64,000 nucleotides of DNA, taken from contig NZ_JABEKV010000001.1 of NCBI RefSeq assembly GCF_013283645.1, positions 756,699 through 820,698 on the forward strand, in the 5' to 3' direction. How positions within the stretch are numbered: the stretch's first letter is position 1; the number at the start of each line of letters is the position of its first letter. The translations under genes were made by a program, and so were the position numbers. This document shows, piece by piece, positions 1 through 8,384 of this stretch. The notes under the pieces were generated by a model. The model was not told the origin of the DNA. It made no database searches and saw only the letters and a program-made list of their open reading frames with translations. The DNA is from Sinorhizobium psoraleae (GTDB lineage: Bacteria > Pseudomonadota > Alphaproteobacteria > Rhizobiales > Rhizobiaceae).

Positions 1-325
1 CCTCGTCCGTGATCGGATGATTGCCGGGGATGATCGCGCCGTCGGAGATCTTCATGATCAGCGTCGGGTCGTCCTCGCCGCGGTTCGGATCGATCAGCAG
101 CCGCGAGAAGCAACCGAGCACGGCCGGCGCATCGAGTGCGGCGGCCAATTCCCTGGTAAGCGGCTCGACGCCGATGTCATAGGCGATGTGACGGGCGAAG
201 GCGCTTTCCGGAAGTCCTAATCTTCCGTATTCCGGTGGAAGGCGATTCATGGCGTGGTCGGCCAGAAGAACGAGACCATTCGCCGGATTTCCTTCAACGA
301 TCTCGTAAGGGGAATAGTGCTGCAT
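1..325 (-). CDS. N-formylglutamate amidohydrolase family protein (5' part only)
   Basis: The frame opens at an ATG at 325, preceded by an AGGAG box, and leaves the window at its left edge, so only about 108 N-terminal residues are visible. The motif LADHAMN at residues 21-27, HIAYDIG at about 47-53 and SRLLIDPNR near residue 75 match the N-formylglutamate amidohydrolase family, zinc hydrolases that release formate from N-formylglutamate in one form of histidine degradation. No hut genes are next to it, so the true substrate is open; many family members are annotated only by fold. It is divergent from the DUF1036-pykA pair. The C-terminal half lies outside the window. Confidence 0.8.
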   Translation of the reverse strand, partial: MQHYSPYEIVEGNPANGLVLLADHAMNRLPPEYGRLGLPESAFARHIAYDIGVEPLTRELAAALDAPAVLGCFSRLLIDPNRGEDDPTLIMKISDGAIIPGNHPITDE

Positions 326-508
326 GCCGCTCCTGCTCGATCTGCCAACGCCGGCTCGTGATCGCATGCGCAACCGCTATTCGCAAGAAAAAGGCGAAAC
401 TCTTCCACCTTCTGTCACCAGAATGCCAATTATAATCGATTAGGGTTGCGTTGACTTTCGGGGCTGGTCGTCGCAAGAAAGTGCCACGCAAATCAAAACG
501 GAGTTCCG

Positions 509-994
509 TTGGAAGCCGTGTCTAGACATCCTTTTTCCAAAGCGAAACCGGCCCTGGGAACGTTCTGGGCCACCCTCCTGTTTTTATTGGCAATCTCTGG
601 TTCGTTTATTTTCGCCGAAGAGGCTCGTGCCGATTTTCGTGTCTGCAACGGCACGCAAACCCTGGTTGGCGTGGCGATCGGTTACCGCGCCAAGGAAGGC
701 TGGGTGACGGAAGGCTGGTGGCAGGTGCCGGCGACGACCTGCGCGACCCTGATCGAGGGTGAGTTGCAATCCAGATACTACTATCTCTACGCGGAAGATG
801 CGGTGCGCGGCGGCCGCTGGACCGGCGACGTCAACATGTGCGTCGCCGAGAACGAGTTCAAGATCACCGGCGTGCAGGACTGCTTCGCACGCGGCTTCCA
901 GCGGATGGGATTCAAGGAATATGACACGGGGCGGCAGGGCAGCTGGATGGTTCAGCTTTCCGATACGCCCGGCACGCAGGAAAGCCAGAATTGA
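509..994 (+). CDS. DUF1036 family exported protein
   Basis: This 161-residue protein has an N-terminal hydrophobic signal segment (about residues 18-41, ending EEARA) and a mature part that starts DFRVCN. The spaced cysteines (CNGT, TTCATL, NMCVAE, QDCFAR) and the tryptophan-rich stretch EGWVTEGWW are characteristic of DUF1036, a small family of exported proteins of unknown function. The start is a TTG at 509 with a GGAG box 5-8 bases upstream; a GTG at 518 is the alternative. Its stop TGA (992-994) overlaps the ATG of pykA by one base, so the two genes are probably translationally coupled. I cannot infer a function from this. Confidence 0.85.
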   Translation: MEAVSRHPFSKAKPALGTFWATLLFLLAISGSFIFAEEARADFRVCNGTQTLVGVAIGYRAKEGWVTEGWWQVPATTCATLIEGELQSRYYYLYAEDAVRGGRWTGDVNMCVAENEFKITGVQDCFARGFQRMGFKEYDTGRQGSWMVQLSDTPGTQESQN

Positions 995-2433
995 TGAAGC
1001 GGAACAGAAAAGTCAAAATCCTCGCCACACTCGGACCGGCGTCGTCCGACGAGCAGATGATCCAGAAGCTGCACGAGGCGGGGGCCGATCTGTTCCGTAT
1101 CAACATGAGCCATGCGAGCCATGACGTCATGCGCTCGATGATCGAGAAGATCCGCAACGTGGAAGCCCGGTGCGGCCGGCCGATCGGTATTCTCGCCGAT
1201 CTGCAGGGTCCGAAGCTGCGCGTCGGCAAATTTGCCGAGGGCAAGGTCGAGCTCAAGATCGGCCAGACGTTCACCCTCGACAACAAGGAGATCCCCGGCG
1301 ACAACACCCGCGTCTATCTTCCGCATCCGGAAATTCTCGAGGCAGTGAAGCCCGGCGATCGCCTGCTGATCGACGACGGCAAGCTGCACCTCAGGGCCGA
1401 GAAAACGGACGGCAAGAGCATTGTCACGACCGTTGTCTCCGGTACGAGGATATCGGACCGCAAGGGCGTGAGCCTGCCCGACACGCTGCTCGGCGTCGGC
1501 GCGCTGACGGAGAAGGACCGCGTTGATCTCGACGCCGTGCTGGCGACAGGGCAGGTCGACTGGGTGGCGCTCTCCTTCATCCAGAGGCCGGAAGACCTCG
1601 CCGAGGTCCGCAAGGTTGCCCGCGGCCGTGTTGGCCTGATGTCGAAGATCGAAAAGCCGCAGGCGATCGAGCGCATCGACGAGATCATCGAGCTTTCAGA
1701 CGCGCTGATGGTGGCGCGCGGCGACCTCGGTGTGGAGATGCCGCTCGAATCCGTTCCCGGCCTGCAGAAGCAGCTGACGCGCGCCTGTCGGCGTGCCGGC
1801 AAGCCTGTCGTCGTTGCGACCCAGATGCTGGAGTCGATGATTTCGTCGCCGGTTCCGACCCGCGCTGAAGTGTCCGACGTGGCCACGGCCGTGTTCGAAG
1901 GTGCCGATGCGGTCATGCTTTCGGCCGAATCCGCCTCCGGCGAGTACCCGATCGAGGCGGTTTCGACCATGGCCTCAATCGCGAGCAACGTCGAACGCGA
2001 CCCGCATTACCCCGGCATCATCTATGCACAGCGCACGCCGCCGGAGGCGACCGGCGCCGACGCCATTTCTCTCGCCGCTCACCAGATCGCGGAAACGTTG
2101 AAGCTGGCGGCGATCGTCACCTATACGTCGTCAGGTGCAACGGGCCTGCGCGCCGCACGCGAGCGGCCGCAAGTGCCGGTTATCGCGCTTTCGCCGATCG
2201 TCGAGACCGCAAGGCGCCTTTCGGTCGTCTGGGGCCTGCACTGCGTCGTGACCGAAGATGCAACAGATCTCGACGATATGGTCAACCGGGCCTGCCGGAT
2301 CGTCGCGTCGGAGGGCTTTGGAAAGCCGGGCGACCGTATCATCATCTCCGCCGGCGTGCCGCTCGGAACGCCGGGCGCGACCAACATGCTGCGCATCGCC
2401 TATATCGGCTCGGACGGGCTCACCGGCGTATAA
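994..2433 (+). CDS. pykA: Pyruvate kinase
   Basis: A 479-residue pyruvate kinase, which transfers phosphate from phosphoenolpyruvate to ADP to give pyruvate and ATP, the last step of glycolysis. Visible family motifs are RINMSHA near the N-terminus, LADLQGPKLRVG, the active-site stretch SKIEKPQAIERID, the metal/substrate loop VARGDLGVEMP and ATQMLESMI; the C-terminal allosteric-type domain follows at about residue 350. The length is normal for the family. I chose the ATG at 994, which overlaps the stop codon of the preceding DUF1036 gene in a TGATG arrangement; a TTG at 991 would add one residue. A mosaic repeat begins 27 bases after the stop codon. Confidence 0.97.
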   Translation: MKRNRKVKILATLGPASSDEQMIQKLHEAGADLFRINMSHASHDVMRSMIEKIRNVEARCGRPIGILADLQGPKLRVGKFAEGKVELKIGQTFTLDNKEIPGDNTRVYLPHPEILEAVKPGDRLLIDDGKLHLRAEKTDGKSIVTTVVSGTRISDRKGVSLPDTLLGVGALTEKDRVDLDAVLATGQVDWVALSFIQRPEDLAEVRKVARGRVGLMSKIEKPQAIERIDEIIELSDALMVARGDLGVEMPLESVPGLQKQLTRACRRAGKPVVVATQMLESMISSPVPTRAEVSDVATAVFEGADAVMLSAESASGEYPIEAVSTMASIASNVERDPHYPGIIYAQRTPPEATGADAISLAAHQIAETLKLAAIVTYTSSGATGLRAARERPQVPVIALSPIVETARRLSVVWGLHCVVTEDATDLDDMVNRACRIVASEGFGKPGDRIIISAGVPLGTPGATNMLRIAYIGSDGLTGV

Positions 2434-2460
2434 GACTTTTCCTGCATTGGAGCATTGCTA

Positions 2461-2562
2461 CTGCATGTGTCGTTAAATCGTAGCCGATTTAAGGAGAAAA
2501 CATGCAGCAATTCAAAGCGCTACAGCGTCCTTTGCGCGTCTGACAAGACGCGCGGCGCTGTG
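2461..2562 (-). repeat. RIME-type intergenic mosaic element, full copy
   Basis: Two adjacent palindromes with the common layout of this window: an ACAGCG...CGCTGT stem containing GCGCGTC/GACGCGC, a GCACTTTGAATT-like linker, and a CATGT...ACATG stem around TTAAATCGG/CCGATTTAA. Similar copies occur at ten or so other places here. This copy supplies the last codons and stop of the alpha/beta hydrolase gene. Confidence 0.85.
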
Positions 2563-3551
2563 GCGGCGAGGCGGGCTTCGGCCCTTCGCGCGATCTCCTG
2601 CAGGTCGAGCGGCTTGCCCGCCAGCTTCTCGATCGCAGCAACGATGACGTCGGTCACCACGTAGTCCGGCTTGTGCCCGAGATTGCCGATCCACAACAGT
2701 TCCGAGCCGGCGATATCGCGCGCAAGGCCGCGCGCATGGATATCGGCAAGAACGATGGCGTCGCTGTCGCCGGTGACGATGACGGTCGGTGCCGTGATCT
2801 CGCCATAGCGCGGAGAGATACGCGTCACGTAGGCGTGCAGGTTGGCAATGTCGGTCGCGTTGTGGCGAAAGGTCATCGGCCGTAGCACCAGATGCGGAGC
2901 GGTCTTGTTTATGTAATCCACGGGTCGCGTGTTGGGTGAGAAGATCGAGAGCGTACTGCTGTCGATGAGGCGCAGGCCGAGCGGCGTCGCGACGGTGTGG
3001 GCGAAGAGCCAGCCAAGGCAAGGCAGCTTCGTCAATGTGACGTACCAGTCGATTCCGCCAGGCCAGGGATGCGTCGCCGGTGCGAGAAGAACGACGCCTG
3101 CGGTTCGCTCGGGGTGATGAAGCGCGAAACTTGCGGCAATCGCGCCGCCGAAGGAATGTCCGACAATGATGGCACGATCGATGCCACGACGCTCCATCAG
3201 TTTCGCGATCGCATCCGCCTGACCGTCCGGCCAGCCATTGACGGCTCCGCCCCGCTCTGAATAGCCGTGTCCCGGCCGGTCGACGAAAAGCAGCTCCGCC
3301 CGCCCTTCCAGCGCCGGCCTGAAGGCATGCATCTGGTCGAGCAGATTGCCGCCGGCACCGTGGATGAAGACGACAGGCGGTAGATCGGCACTGCTGGGCG
3401 CGGCGACGTGAATGCAGTTCATGCGGAAGCCGCCGACATCGACGAGTTCGCCCTGGTTCGGAAAGCGTGCGGATATGCGGCGCGCCTGCCAGATACTGTA
3501 GCCGACGCTGGCGATTATGAGGGTGGCGAGAAGCAGTAGCGCGGCGAGCAT
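2520..3551 (-). CDS. Alpha/beta hydrolase with N-terminal membrane anchor
   Basis: A 343-residue protein with one N-terminal hydrophobic helix (about residues 1-17) and then an alpha/beta hydrolase domain. The oxyanion-hole motif HGAGGN, the nucleophile elbow GHSFGG (serine nucleophile), and a late GNLGHKPDY histidine fit the catalytic Ser-Asp-His pattern. The substrate cannot be told. The ATG at 3551 is chosen; a TTG at 3572 would add seven residues. The last residues, VLSDAQRTL, and the TAG stop are encoded inside the RIME element, so the 3' end has been rebuilt by the repeat. It is convergent with pykA. Confidence 0.85.
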   Translation of the reverse strand: MLAALLLLATLIIASVGYSIWQARRISARFPNQGELVDVGGFRMNCIHVAAPSSADLPPVVFIHGAGGNLLDQMHAFRPALEGRAELLFVDRPGHGYSERGGAVNGWPDGQADAIAKLMERRGIDRAIIVGHSFGGAIAASFALHHPERTAGVVLLAPATHPWPGGIDWYVTLTKLPCLGWLFAHTVATPLGLRLIDSSTLSIFSPNTRPVDYINKTAPHLVLRPMTFRHNATDIANLHAYVTRISPRYGEITAPTVIVTGDSDAIVLADIHARGLARDIAGSELLWIGNLGHKPDYVVTDVIVAAIEKLAGKPLDLQEIARRAEARLAATAPRVLSDAQRTL

Positions 3552-3717
3552 GATCGGATCGGTCTTCCCCAAATTGCGCTTGAGAAAGTCCAGTTTCTAC
3601 CGCATATGCCTTCGGAGGCAATCCCGGGACGGCCGTTTGCGCGCCGCCCCCGCGAAGCGGGGCCGTGCTGCACGCAGCTTGCGTAGCGAAGCGCTCACAC
3701 AATACATCGGTTCCAGC

Positions 3718-4332
3718 TCAGGTCCGGCTGCCCGCGAGCTTCTCCGCCAACTCGCCAAGCTGTTCCTGCGCCTTTCGATCCGAAGGATAGATGTCGAGGA
3801 ACTGTTGCCAGGCCCGCATCGCCAACTCGTCCTTGCCGGCGGCGGCGAGCATGGTTGCCATGCCCGCAAGGGCGCCGAAATGCCGCGGCTCGATCGCGAG
3901 CACGCGATTTATGTCGGACATCGACTTGCGGTAGTTGCCCATTTGATAGTGCAAGGTGGCGCGGCGGTTCCAGCCTTCAACGTAATTCGGGGCAAGAACG
4001 ATCACCTGGTCGAGGATGTCGAGCGCGACGGGCTGCTTGTCGTCGGTGATCGCCTTGTCGGCCCATTGCATCAGGAGGTTCACCGTGGCGCTGCCGGATT
4101 CCTGCCATTCGAGACGAATGCGTTCGGCCACCTGCCGCGCCCTGCTTTCGTCGCGTTCCTTCTTCAGGTCGGCGAACAGAGAATCAAGACGTTGTTTCGG
4201 TGTGGTGAGGTTTGCCGTTTCCGCTTGCGGCGAGGGTTCCGCCGCCCGGAGTGAATTGTCGGCTCCTGGGGAGACGGTGAGCGTGGCAAGACATGCCAGA
4301 ATCGTGGTCACAAAAATACGCATGGCGGACAT
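3718..4332 (-). CDS. Exported tetratricopeptide-repeat protein
   Basis: A 204-residue protein with a cleavable-looking signal peptide (residues 4-31, ending SLRAAE) and at least two tetratricopeptide repeats. Visible TPR cores are NYVEGWNRRATLHYQMGNY, followed by RKSMSDINRVLAIEPRHFGALAG and DELAMRAWQQFLDIYPSDRKA. TPR proteins act as protein-protein scaffolds; a periplasmic role is likely here but no partner is evident. It stands alone between an alpha/beta hydrolase and rpmJ on the same strand. An ATG at 4323 is an alternative start three codons downstream. Confidence 0.8.
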   Translation of the reverse strand: MSAMRIFVTTILACLATLTVSPGADNSLRAAEPSPQAETANLTTPKQRLDSLFADLKKERDESRARQVAERIRLEWQESGSATVNLLMQWADKAITDDKQPVALDILDQVIVLAPNYVEGWNRRATLHYQMGNYRKSMSDINRVLAIEPRHFGALAGMATMLAAAGKDELAMRAWQQFLDIYPSDRKAQEQLGELAEKLAGSRT

Positions 4333-4428
4333 CGTAGCCCGCCATGGAACAAGATCAAATCAAATATGGGGGATCACCAAGGGCGAACCGCCAATCAGGC
4401 AGGGCAATTCGGCCGCTGCCCGCGACCC

Positions 4429-4554
4429 TCAGCCCTGACGAGCCTTGAAGCGAGGGTTCGACTTGTTGATGATGTAGACGCGGCCCTTGCGACGAACCAG
4501 ACGGTTTTCGCGGTGACGGGTCTTCAGCGACTTGAGCGAATTCTTGATCTTCAT
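4429..4554 (-). CDS. rpmJ: 50S ribosomal protein L36
   Basis: A 41-residue basic protein starting [11 protein letters not shown] and ending FKARQG, matching the longer zinc-free L36 type (no CxxC pair) usual in alphaproteobacteria. The middle [17 protein letters not shown] is the diagnostic stretch. The purEK terminator lies upstream, so rpmJ has its own transcription unit. L36 binds 23S rRNA in the large subunit. Confidence 0.95.
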   Translation of the reverse strand: MKIKNSLKSLKTRHRENRLVRRKGRVYIINKSNPRFKARQG

Positions 4555-4610
4555 TTTCCTGATCCGCAGGTTTCGGGGAACGAAAATTCGCCCGGTAATC
4601 TCTAACAATC

Positions 4611-4633
4611 AAAAGCGCGCCATTCAGCGCGCT
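4611..4633 (-). terminator. Rho-independent terminator after purEK
   Basis: A perfect 7-bp stem (AGCGCGC, 4614-4620, with GCGCGCT, 4627-4633) and a 6-base loop is followed, reading the minus strand, by a short T run. It sits about 95 bases after the purK stop codon and upstream of rpmJ. Confidence 0.7.
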
Positions 4634-4727
4634 CTAAGTAGGCAGGCACATACCGTGTCGCCCCTATTGTGTCAACCGCAAGACAGGGGTTTTTACCGCC
4701 GCACAGCGCAAATCTGTGGGCTTCCCC

Positions 4728-5777
4728 TCAGCTCAGCCGGGTGAAGTGGCCCATCTTGCGGCCGGCGCGTGCCTCGGCCTTGCCGTAGAGGTGAACGAGC
4801 ACGTTGCGTTGGGCAAGCAAGCCCGGCACCTCGGCAATTTCGTCGCCGATGAGATTCCGCATCACGCAGTCCGAATGACGCGAAGGATCGCCTAGCGGCA
4901 GGCCTGCGATCGCGCGGATATGCTGCTCGAACTGCGAGACGACGCAGGCCGCTTCCGTCCAATGGCCCGAATTGTGGACGCGCGGGGCGATCTCGTTCAC
5001 GACGACGCTGCCATCGGCCAGCACGAAGAACTCGACTCCAATCACGCCGACATAGCCGAGCGCGTCGAGTATGGACGTGGCCGCGGCCCGCGCTGCGTCT
5101 GCTGTCGCAGAGCCCACAGACGCCGGCACGGTGGAGGTGTGGAGAATGCCGTTCCGATGAATGTTTTCCGCCGGATCGAAACAGACGCTGTTGCCGTCGG
5201 GACCACGCGCGGCGATGATCGAAATCTCCCGCTCGAACGACACGAAGCTTTCCAGGATGAGGGGCACCTGTCCTAGAGCCATGAACGCGCCGGCTGGATC
5301 GTCGTCAGTCGAGCGGAATACGCGCTGGCCCTTGCCGTCATAGCCGAGCCGACGGGTTTTCAGGACCCCCGCGCCACCGAAATCGGCGAGTGCCATTTCC
5401 AGGTCGACTTGACTGTCGACGGAGTGAAAGCGCGCCGTAGCGATGCCGCAGTCATTGATGAAGCGCTTCTCGACGAGCCGGTCCTGCGCCACTTCCAGCG
5501 CCTTCGGCGGCGGAAAGACCGGGCGCGAGGCTGCCAGCCTTATGGCTGCGGAGACGGGTACGTTTTCGAACTCGTAGGTGATGAGGTCCGAGACTGCGGC
5601 GAGCTCATCGAGCCCGTGCACGTCGTCGTAGGGCGCGACGATCTGCGCGTTCGCGACCTGGGCGGCGGGACAATCCGGCTGCGGCTCGAGGATGACGGTG
5701 CGAAAGTTCAGGCGGGCAGCCGCCATCGCCAGCATGCGGCCGAGCTGGCCGCCGCCAATGATGCCGATGGTCTTCAT
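4728..5777 (-). CDS. purK: N5-carboxyaminoimidazole ribonucleotide synthase
   Basis: A 349-residue ATP-grasp enzyme that makes N5-CAIR from AIR, bicarbonate and ATP in purine synthesis. The N-terminus [13 protein letters not shown] is the family signature; [15 protein letters not shown] and the late [18 protein letters not shown] are the substrate and metal-binding loops of PurK. The ATG at 5777 overlaps the purE stop by four bases (ATGA), the usual purEK coupled order. A longer frame to 6041 is just read-through opposite purE. A terminator follows at 4611-4633. Confidence 0.97.
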   Translation of the reverse strand: MKTIGIIGGGQLGRMLAMAAARLNFRTVILEPQPDCPAAQVANAQIVAPYDDVHGLDELAAVSDLITYEFENVPVSAAIRLAASRPVFPPPKALEVAQDRLVEKRFINDCGIATARFHSVDSQVDLEMALADFGGAGVLKTRRLGYDGKGQRVFRSTDDDPAGAFMALGQVPLILESFVSFEREISIIAARGPDGNSVCFDPAENIHRNGILHTSTVPASVGSATADAARAAATSILDALGYVGVIGVEFFVLADGSVVVNEIAPRVHNSGHWTEAACVVSQFEQHIRAIAGLPLGDPSRHSDCVMRNLIGDEIAEVPGLLAQRNVLVHLYGKAEARAGRKMGHFTRLS

Positions 5778-6274
5778 GCCTCGTCCACCGGGTACTCGGC
5801 AACCGAGACGGTCTGCTGTTCGCGCCAGTCGTCGAGGCGATCGGCGAGGTCGTCGTCGCCAAGTGCGAGGACGGCGGCGGCAAGCAGCGCCGCATTGATT
5901 GCTCCCGCTTTTCCGATCGCCAGCGTGCCAACGGGAATGCCGGCCGGCATCTGCACGATCGAAAGCAGGCTGTCCTGACCGGAAAGCGCTTTCGACTGCA
6001 CCGGAACGCCGAAGACCGGCAGCGGCGTCATCGATGCGCACATGCCCGGCAGGTGCGCCGCACCGCCGGCGCCGGCGATAATCACCTTGAAACCTTCGTC
6101 ACGTGCGCCCTTGGCGAAACTCACGAGCCGATCCGGCGTGCGGTGCGCGGAAACGATGCGGGCCTCGTAGGCGATGTCGAGCGCCTCGAGCGTGTCGGCG
6201 GCGTTCTTCATCGTCTCCCAGTCCGACTGGCTTCCCATGATGATGGCGACGGGCGGGGTGGTGGTGTCGGTCAC
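5774..6274 (-). CDS. purE: N5-carboxyaminoimidazole ribonucleotide mutase
   Basis: A 166-residue PurE class I mutase that converts N5-CAIR to CAIR, the step after Pur[13 protein letters not shown] (substrate phosphate loop), VSAHRTPDR (catalytic histidine) and [12 protein letters not shown] are all intact, and the length is normal. It is the first gene of the purEK pair and overlaps purK by four bases. The DUF465 gene lies 17 bases upstream on the same strand and may be co-transcribed. Confidence 0.97.
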   Translation of the reverse strand: MTDTTTPPVAIIMGSQSDWETMKNAADTLEALDIAYEARIVSAHRTPDRLVSFAKGARDEGFKVIIAGAGGAAHLPGMCASMTPLPVFGVPVQSKALSGQDSLLSIVQMPAGIPVGTLAIGKAGAINAALLAAAVLALGDDDLADRLDDWREQQTVSVAEYPVDEA

Positions 6275-6291
6275 GTCTGTCTGGATCCGTT

Positions 6292-6495
6292 TCAGGCGAT
6301 GATATCAGGGATGATCTGGTCTTCGATCTTGGTGATCTTGTCCTTGATGGCCAGTTTCTTCTTCTTCATGCGCTGGATGCGCAGTGCATCGCAACCGGTT
6401 TGGATCATCGCATTGATGGCCGCATCGTAATCTTCATGTTCCTGCCTCAGGCGCGCAATGGTCAGTCTGAGTTCGGCCTGGTCCTGGTCCGGCAT
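6292..6495 (-). CDS. YdcH family (DUF465) small protein
   Basis: A 67-residue, highly charged, helical protein. The pattern [15 protein letters not shown], then [18 protein letters not shown] matches the YdcH/DUF465 family: a short antiparallel coiled-coil with the LKKxKLxIKDxI motif. The function of the family is unknown. It lies directly upstream of purE on the same strand, 17 bases away, and a second DUF465 gene is transcribed divergently at 6708. Confidence 0.88.
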   Translation of the reverse strand: MPDQDQAELRLTIARLRQEHEDYDAAINAMIQTGCDALRIQRMKKKKLAIKDKITKIEDQIIPDIIA

Positions 6496-6707
6496 GCAAA
6501 ATGATCCCCATCAGCCCGGCCGCCGTGATCTGCGATCCGGAATTTTCATGCGCCGCTCTACCACATCTTGGGCGATGACGGGAAGTTATCCGACGTCATC
6601 ATTTCGCCTTCGACAAATGAAAAATGGCGTGGCAGAGTAATAAGGTTTCAACCATGAAACATCCGGCATTTACCTGCCGGATGCAAGCAAAAGGAAGGGA
6701 CTGCCAA

Positions 6708-6881
6708 ATGACCATTGAGGCTCATCTTGCAACGCTTGAGAAAAAACATGGCGCCCTGGAACAGGAGCTCCACGCAGCTCTCAACTCACCGTCCTGCGAG
6801 GACGAGTTGATTAGCGACCTCAAGCGGAGGAAGCTGCGCATCAAGGACGAAATCGAAAGACTCCGTTCCTCGACTCACTGA
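6708..6881 (+). CDS. YdcH family (DUF465) small protein, second copy
   Basis: A 57-residue charged helical protein, MTIEAHLATLEKKHGALE at its N-terminus and LKRRKLRIKDEIERL near its end, again the DUF465 pattern. The ATG at 6708 is chosen because AAGGAAGGGA lies just upstream (6691-6700); an upstream start at 6624 lacks a good box. It is divergent from the first DUF465 gene and is followed by a hairpin at 6972-6994. The two copies share only the family core and are not a recent duplication. Confidence 0.85.
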   Translation: MTIEAHLATLEKKHGALEQELHAALNSPSCEDELISDLKRRKLRIKDEIERLRSSTH

Positions 6882-6971
6882 TTCTGAACGGTATTTTCGT
6901 GAGGCGTTGTCTGCTTTGGTGACAGCGCAACAAGGTCAAGAACCAATCCCATCACGGAATGCATGAACACT

Positions 6972-6994
6972 AGACCGGGCTTGATGCCCGGTCT
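6972..6994. terminator. Bidirectional hairpin terminator
   Basis: A perfect 9-bp stem (AGACCGGGC, 6972-6980; GCCCGGTCT, 6986-6994) with a 5-base loop lies between two convergent genes. The T tract is weak on both strands. Confidence 0.55.
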
Positions 6995-7060
6995 ATTTCC
7001 GCCAGGCGATCTGTTTGCGCGGCTCCCGACGGAAAACCGTTACAATTTTCCCGGAAATCG

Positions 7061-7321
7061 CTACGACCAGAACTGGTCGAGCCATAGATTGAGCTTGTCG
7101 AAGCCCGGCTTGTGGATCGCATAGATCCGCCGCGTTCCGCTGGAGGAAACCGACACCAAATTGCAGTCGAGCAGGGCCTTGAGGTGCTGTGATACCGCCG
7201 GACGGCTGATTGGCAAGCCTTCGGCCAATTCGTTCACCGTCTTCGGCGCGCGCCGCAGTTCCTCCAGCAGGTAGCGCCGGTTCGGATCCGCGATGGCATC
7301 GAAGGGGTCCGCGATGGTCAT
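7061..7321 (-). CDS. ArsR family transcriptional regulator
   Basis: An 86-residue winged-helix regulator. The start DPFDAIADPNRRYLLEELRR, the recognition helix ISRPAVSQHLKALLDCNLV and the wing SSSGTRRIYAI follow the ArsR/SmtB family closely. The canonical ELCVCDL metal-binding motif of arsenic/zinc sensors is absent (TVNELAEGLPI instead); the only cysteine is in DCNLV, so it probably senses something else or belongs to the SoxR/PenI-like non-metal branch. It lies 86 bases after a TSUP permease gene on the same strand and may regulate it. Confidence 0.9.
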   Translation of the reverse strand: MTIADPFDAIADPNRRYLLEELRRAPKTVNELAEGLPISRPAVSQHLKALLDCNLVSVSSSGTRRIYAIHKPGFDKLNLWLDQFWS

Positions 7322-7407
7322 GGCCGAACGTTAAGCGAATTCTACGCAAGCGGCAAGAAAATTGTGCGCTGCGGCAGGCGGTTGCTGCGCAGCAATTTCC
7401 GGACGCC

Positions 7408-8187
7408 TCAGCCGCCCGACATGAGGCTGGTAAGACCATCCCAGACGAGTCTCGACCCGGCGATAAAGGCCATCGTGTACATGAAGGGATAGAAAATCTG
7501 CGGCTTCATCCGCCGGACGATCCAGGCGCCGCAGGCGGTCGCCACCATCGCCAGCGGGAAAAGCGTGGCGGATGTCTTCAGGTTGCTGATGTCGAGCTGG
7601 CCGAGGGCGAAATAGGGAATGAGTTTCACCGCATTGAGGACGGCGAAGAAGCGCACGATGGTTCCGGTATATTCACGCGGATCGAGCTTCAGCGGCAAGG
7701 CATAGATCTGAAAAGGCGGGCCGCCGGCATGGGCGACGAAGCTGCCGTAGCCGGCAAACGAGCCCCAGAGGGCGGCCGGGCCGGCCCGGTGCTGCTTCGG
7801 GGCGATCGCCACGCCATTGCGTGAACGCCAGACATTGTAGGCATAGCGCAATACGAACAGCACCGTGATGAGGCCGATAATCAATCTCAGCGCGTCGCGC
7901 GAAACATAGGCCGATGTTGCCCAGCCGATGGCGATGCCGGCGATCGCGCCGGGGAGCAGCATCGTGAGCGTCCTCCGATCGCCATGTTTGCGCCAGATCC
8001 ATAAAGAGACGATGTCCATGGCAATGAGGATCGGCAGCAGCAGCGCTGCCGCCTGCACGGGCGACACCGCCATCGACAGAATCGGAACGCCCATCAACGA
8101 AAGCGCTTCTCCCATGCCGCCCTTGCTGAGGCCAACGAGCAGGACTGCGGGGACAGCGATGAGATAGAAGTCGAAATCGGGAAGCAT
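7408..8187 (-). CDS. Sulfite exporter TauE/SafE family (TSUP) permease
   Basis: A 259-residue integral membrane protein with about eight hydrophobic segments. The N-terminal LSKGGMGEALSLMGVPILS is the typical TSUP repeat with its glycine-rich GG motif, and the second repeat SFAGYGSFVAHAGGPPFQIYALPL completes the two-fold organisation. Family members move sulfite, organosulfonates or other sulfur anions across the inner membrane; the ligand is not visible here. It precedes the ArsR-type gene on the same strand. Confidence 0.9.
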   Translation of the reverse strand: MLPDFDFYLIAVPAVLLVGLSKGGMGEALSLMGVPILSMAVSPVQAAALLLPILIAMDIVSLWIWRKHGDRRTLTMLLPGAIAGIAIGWATSAYVSRDALRLIIGLITVLFVLRYAYNVWRSRNGVAIAPKQHRAGPAALWGSFAGYGSFVAHAGGPPFQIYALPLKLDPREYTGTIVRFFAVLNAVKLIPYFALGQLDISNLKTSATLFPLAMVATACGAWIVRRMKPQIFYPFMYTMAFIAGSRLVWDGLTSLMSGG

Positions 8188-8260
8188 GGGTGGCGGTTGA
8201 TCCTTTTGTCATCTCCGTCTATCGGTTTTCCCAAACGAAATCGAGTGGCGGCTTTCGCTC

Positions 8261-8355
8261 CTACAGCGCCGCGCGTCCAATCTGGGCGCGCTAAATCGCT
8301 GTAGCACTTTGAAGTGCTGCGTGATTTTGTCCTTCCGATGTAAGGAATCATGCAG
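8261..8355 (+). repeat. RIME-type mosaic element, full copy
   Basis: Starts CTACAGCGCCGCGCGTC, has the GCACTTTGAA linker and ends with the TGATTTTGTCC/GGAATCATGCAG arm. It fills most of the gap between the TSUP permease and the ThiE-like gene, both of which read away from it. Confidence 0.85.
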
Positions 8356-8384
8356 TGAAGCAGGTGTCGCCAGGAACGGATGTC

